16,571 nt of DNA from Methanomassiliicoccales archaeon (GTDB lineage: Archaea > Thermoplasmatota > Thermoplasmata > Methanomassiliicoccales > JACIVX01). Below the pieces are notes generated by a model. It saw only the letters and a list, made by a program, of their open reading frames with translations, was not told the origin of the DNA and searched no databases. Location: contig JANHAK010000007.1 in the NCBI GenBank assembly GCA_024464195.1, positions 1 to 16,571 on the forward strand, written 5' to 3'. Shown piece after piece: positions 13,885 to 16,571 of this stretch; position 1 is the first letter of the stretch, and each line of letters starts with the position of its first letter. The position numbers were made by a program, and so were the translations under genes.

Positions 13885-14394
13885 ATGGCTACTGTCAAGG
13901 AACCAAATCCGGCTTTTGCCGAGAGCATCATCAAGGCAGGCGGAAAAACACTGAATCTCTGTTACCAATGTGGGACATGTACAGCGAGCTGTCCATCTGG
14001 AAGACAGACAGCATTCAGAACGAGGAAGCTGATCAGAAAGGCGCAACTGGGACTCAAGGAAGACATACTTCCATCCGATGATCTCTGGATGTGCACAACT
14101 TGTTACACATGTGTCGAGCGGTGTCCACGCCAAGTTGACATCACCGATATCATCATGATTCTGAGGAATTTTGCGGTTAAAGAAGGATACATGGCAGAGA
14201 CACATAAGAAAACAGCTTCATCGATGATGAATACTGGCCATACGATTCCACTGACGAACGATTACAAAGAGATGAGGAAACGCCTTGGGCTATCTGAGCA
14301 GCCCCCAACAGTACTAGGAGATCCTAAGGCACTCGAAGACTGGAAAAAGATCATGCAGATCACAGGTTTTGACAAACTCATAGGAGGTAAGTAA
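13885..14394 (+). CDS. hdrC: CoB-CoM heterodisulfide reductase subunit C
   Basis: The iron-sulfur electron-transfer subunit of cytosolic heterodisulfide reductase (169 residues). Two CxxCxxCxxxCP motifs, C26-C36 and C70-C80, each bind a [4Fe-4S] cluster. They carry electrons from HdrA to HdrB, where CoM-S-S-CoB is reduced in methanogens. The C-terminal ~80 residues are helical, as is usual in HdrC. The gene has its own promoter inside the preceding regulator gene. Its TAA directly abuts the hdrB ATG, and the hdrB ribosome site AGGAGGT (14382-14388) is inside its last codons. No hdrA is in the window. In a non-methanogen an HdrCB-like complex could use another disulfide. Confidence 0.93.
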   Translation: MATVKEPNPAFAESIIKAGGKTLNLCYQCGTCTASCPSGRQTAFRTRKLIRKAQLGLKEDILPSDDLWMCTTCYTCVERCPRQVDITDIIMILRNFAVKEGYMAETHKKTASSMMNTGHTIPLTNDYKEMRKRLGLSEQPPTVLGDPKALEDWKKIMQITGFDKLIGGK

Positions 14395-15249
14395 ATGACG
14401 GAAAGGTATGCGCTCTTTCTTGGCTGTATCGCACCCTTGAGATATCCTGGTATCGAGAAAGCTACGAGAGAAGTGTTCAAAGCGCTTGATGTTGAACTTG
14501 TCGATCTTGAAGGCGCAGGCTGCTGCCCTGCACCAGGTGTCATAAGATCTTTTGACCAGACGACGTGGCTCGCGCTCGCTGCCAGGAACCTTGCACTTGC
14601 TGAAAAGAAAGGACTGGACATCATCACGATATGCAATGGCTGCTTCGGTTCACTTTTCGATGCAGCTCATTTGCTGCATGAAGATAAGCAGAAGGTTAAA
14701 GAGGTTAACAAAATCTTGAAAGAAGTCGGTCTCGAGTATGTCGGTGACAAGATCAAGGTTCGCCATTTTGCAGACGTCCTCCATAAAGATATCGGAATCG
14801 AGAGAATCAAGTCGAAAGTTGTTAATCCATTGAATTTCAAAGCTGCGGTGCACTACGGTTGCCATTTTGCAAAACCCAGCAAAATCAAACAGCTCGATGA
14901 TCCGGAAAGGCCAAGCATCTTAGATGAACTAGTCGAAGCTGTCGGTCCTAAGAGCATCAACTACCGTGACAAAATGATGTGTTGCGGTGCTGGTGGTGGT
15001 CTGAGAACGAGGGCGAACGAGATCGCGATGAAGATGACTGAGGAGAAGCTCGCAAACGTTAAGAAAGCGGGCGGACAGTTCATCGTTGATGTGTGCCCAT
15101 TCTGCCATCTGCAATACGACAGAACACAGAAAGATGTACCTGGATACAACATACCAGTTATCCATCTTTCACAACTCTACGGACTGGCATTCGGACTTCC
15201 AAGAGAGAATATGGGATTCGAGTCGCATCACGTGCCAGTTAATCTCTGA
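14395..15249 (+). CDS. hdrB: CoB-CoM heterodisulfide reductase subunit B
   Basis: The catalytic subunit (284 residues), which binds two noncubane [4Fe-4S] clusters through two cysteine-rich CCG domains. The first has C11, C43-C44, C80 and C83; the second has C156, C196-C197, C234 and C237. All ten cysteines of the motif are present, so the active site looks intact. The reaction is reduction of CoM-S-S-CoB to the free thiols, coupled through HdrA flavin to ferredoxin reduction in methanogens. The gene starts immediately after the hdrC stop with a strong AGGAGGT 6 nt upstream, so the two are coupled. A 94-residue gene follows after 9 nt. Confidence 0.95.
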   Translation: MTERYALFLGCIAPLRYPGIEKATREVFKALDVELVDLEGAGCCPAPGVIRSFDQTTWLALAARNLALAEKKGLDIITICNGCFGSLFDAAHLLHEDKQKVKEVNKILKEVGLEYVGDKIKVRHFADVLHKDIGIERIKSKVVNPLNFKAAVHYGCHFAKPSKIKQLDDPERPSILDELVEAVGPKSINYRDKMMCCGAGGGLRTRANEIAMKMTEEKLANVKKAGGQFIVDVCPFCHLQYDRTQKDVPGYNIPVIHLSQLYGLAFGLPRENMGFESHHVPVNL

Positions 15250-15258
15250 GGTGCCGAT

Positions 15259-15543
15259 TTGTATAAGGCACATCTCGTATCGATCACAACAGTAGGTAGC
15301 GTTCCAGAGAATTTGAAGGGATTCGTTAACTTTCAAGCAGCATATGAAGGTCACGATGTCGATGAAAGCGAGAAAGTGGCGCTGTTAGTCATTGAAGGAA
15401 CAGCCTCATATGTCGTGATATTCCTTGAGCGAGAGAAAAGCGTCGAAGAAATTGAAAATCGACTTGCGCTACAGAAGGCAGAGATGACCTCAGACACAAG
15501 AAAAGCGATAGCAGGAAACATAGGCACCAGGCCAATGAGATAA
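15259..15543 (+). CDS. Small protein in the hdrCB operon, function unknown
   Basis: I do not recognise this 94-residue protein. It starts at TTG 15259 with GAGGTG 5 nt upstream, and that site overlaps the hdrB stop codon. The first ~60 residues look like alternating strands and a helix (YKAHLVSITTVG, KVALLVIEGTASYVVIFLE), followed by a charged helix (VEEIENRLALQKAEM). There are no cysteines and no membrane segment, so it is not an electron carrier by itself. Its place suggests a partner or regulator of the Hdr complex, which is inference. A T run follows the stop. Confidence 0.75.
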   Translation: MYKAHLVSITTVGSVPENLKGFVNFQAAYEGHDVDESEKVALLVIEGTASYVVIFLEREKSVEEIENRLALQKAEMTSDTRKAIAGNIGTRPMR

Positions 15544-15549
15544 TGAATC

Positions 15550-15557
15550 TTTTTTTT
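15550..15557 (+). terminator. T-run terminator of the hdr operon
   Basis: Eight T residues start 7 nt after the stop at 15543, followed by a second T-rich patch. This is the usual form of an archaeal intrinsic terminator. No stem precedes it. Confidence 0.5.
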
Positions 15558-15687
15558 CCACCTTTTAATTTATCACAAAAACTCAAAAACCGTCTTCAAA
15601 TAAGACAGGTGTTGAAGATATCGACAAAAATTCGATTATCACGATTAAGAAGAATTCACAAACGATGAATAAAAAAGCAAGGAAGAA

Positions 15688-15697
15688 AATTATTAAC
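15688..15697 (+). promoter_or_regulatory. TATA-like box of thiL
   Basis: AATTATTAAC is centred about 30 bp before ATG 15723, with no SD before the ATG. This fits a leaderless or short-leader mRNA. Confidence 0.4.
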
Positions 15698-15722
15698 AGC
15701 AACTTAGACCGATATCGCATTA

Positions 15723-16571
15723 ATGACTTCTCTTGCGCGTCTTGGAGAAAAAGAGATTGTTCGACGCTTAATAAGTCAAATTAGCAGCACGGCTGCCATC
15801 GGTCCAGGCGATGATGCTGCAGCAATTGATATGGGCGATTACTACATCGTCTTAAGTACTGATCTAGTCTCGGAAAAGACGCATAAGCCAAAGGAAATGA
15901 CGTATCGACAGCTAGGTTGGTCAGCAGCCGCCGTGAACTTTAGCGATATTGCAGCGATGGGAGCTAAACCGATCGGCATCCTCCTTTCGTTCGGATTGCC
16001 AAAGGATTTGGAATACGAAAACTTGAGCGAGATGATGAGTGGTGCGGAAGAATGCTGCAATGCAGTTGGCGCAACAATCCTAGGCGGGGATACAAAGGAA
16101 ACATCAGAGATCATATTGGTAGGCACTGCAATCGGGATCGTTGGAAAGGATGAAATTCTTTTGAGAAAAGGTGCCAAGCCGGGCGATCTTCTTGCCGTCA
16201 CCGGTACACTGGGACTCGCTGCAGCAGGATATTTCGCTTTAAAGAATGGCTTTAGGTGCGCTAAATGCATCAAAGCACTGCTCGAGCCAATGCCGAGAGT
16301 GAGGGAAGGGTTGATACTTTCATCATCTGGCTTCGTCACTTCCTGTATCGACATTTCGGACGGCTTAGCATTTTCATTGAGGCATTTATCAGAGGCAAGC
16401 GGCGTCGCATTCGAAGTTGAATGGGAGAAAATTCCTGTTGATTTTTCTGTTTGCAGGATTGCGAAAGCATCGAAAATTAATGAGGAGGAACTCATGCTTT
16501 ATTTTGGTGGCGATTATCAACTCCTCTTTACAATTAATCCAACTGGCTGGAATATACTGAAAAAGCGCCTT
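15723..16571 (+). CDS. thiL: Thiamine-monophosphate kinase, 3' end outside window
   Basis: Phosphorylates thiamine monophosphate with ATP to thiamine diphosphate, the last step of cofactor synthesis. The frame is open for 283 codons to the window edge; ThiL is usually 300-340 residues, so only the C-terminal tail is missing. Motifs in order: PGDDAA (28-33), STDLV (45-49), NFSDIAAMGAKP (72-83), LGGDT (120-124), GDLLAVTGTLGLAAAG, DISDGLA (around D213) and GGDYQLLF (around D264), the last a variant of the common GEDYELLF. The aspartates of the magnesium and ATP sites are all kept. It is separated from the hdr operon by 179 bp with a terminator and its own promoter. Confidence 0.93.
   Translation, partial: MTSLARLGEKEIVRRLISQISSTAAIGPGDDAAAIDMGDYYIVLSTDLVSEKTHKPKEMTYRQLGWSAAAVNFSDIAAMGAKPIGILLSFGLPKDLEYENLSEMMSGAEECCNAVGATILGGDTKETSEIILVGTAIGIVGKDEILLRKGAKPGDLLAVTGTLGLAAAGYFALKNGFRCAKCIKALLEPMPRVREGLILSSSGFVTSCIDISDGLAFSLRHLSEASGVAFEVEWEKIPVDFSVCRIAKASKINEEELMLYFGGDYQLLFTINPTGWNILKKRL

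Noticed and set aside
15842..16495. 217-codon minus-strand ORF
   Set aside because: It lies wholly antisense to thiL, whose motifs are intact; its serine- and proline-rich product is typical of a shadow frame.
1..16571. CRISPR array, insertion sequence, phage or defence genes
   Set aside because: No regularly spaced direct repeats, transposase, integrase, cas or other defence motifs were seen on either strand.

Overview
The window is archaeal, most likely from a Thermoplasmatota-type euryarchaeon with an anaerobic, possibly methanogenic, lifestyle. The evidence is: an HdrC-HdrB pair (subunits of heterodisulfide reductase), a pyruvoyl-dependent arginine decarboxylase, a PAC2-type proteasome chaperone, V4R/DUF835 and Rab-like GTPase genes, a zinc-ribbon (bacterial-type) adenylate kinase, and a tRNA without encoded CCA. 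Many genes have a TATA box about 25-37 bp before the start codon and little or no leader. Others have strong GGAGG-type ribosome sites with GTG or TTG starts. The lineage is inferred from gene content only.

Layout. 1-1.5 kb: the 3' end of a PhoU/TrkA-C gene, a tRNA-Gln(CTG) and adk. 1.6-3.8 kb: a GlcD-type FAD oxidase converging on an M50 membrane metalloprotease. 4.0-6.75 kb: a four-part zinc ribbon/PUA-like/PP-loop/ferredoxin protein, then a PrsW-like membrane protease. 6.75-7.26 kb: a 507-bp convergent gap with several inverted repeats and no convincing gene. 7.26-9.7 kb, minus strand: a tight operon of a Rab/Ras-like GTPase, a V4R-DUF835 protein, pdaD and a zinc-ribbon protein. 9.8-10.6 kb: a PAC2 proteasome chaperone ending in an HbYX tail. 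10.6-10.94 kb: a divergent intergenic region with two strong palindromes, a hairpin and a possible 32-codon ORF. 10.94-12.2 kb: an M16 zinc peptidase converging on a hydrogenase maturation protease. 13.0-15.5 kb: a LysR/ModE-like regulator, then hdrC, hdrB and an unrecognised 94-residue gene. 15.7 kb to the end: thiL, cut by the window edge.

How the genes fit together. hdrC-hdrB plus the small gene form a translation-coupled redox operon. Its apparent promoter, with a 26-bp dyad just upstream, lies inside the 3' end of the regulator gene, which suggests direct control by that regulator. The GTPase and V4R-DUF835 genes overlap by four bases. V4R is related to the Bet3 subunits of TRAPP, a Rab activator in eukaryotes, so this pair may be a simple prokaryotic GTPase-regulator module. 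Several unrelated genes concern protein processing: M50, PrsW-like, M16, the hydrogenase protease and PAC2.
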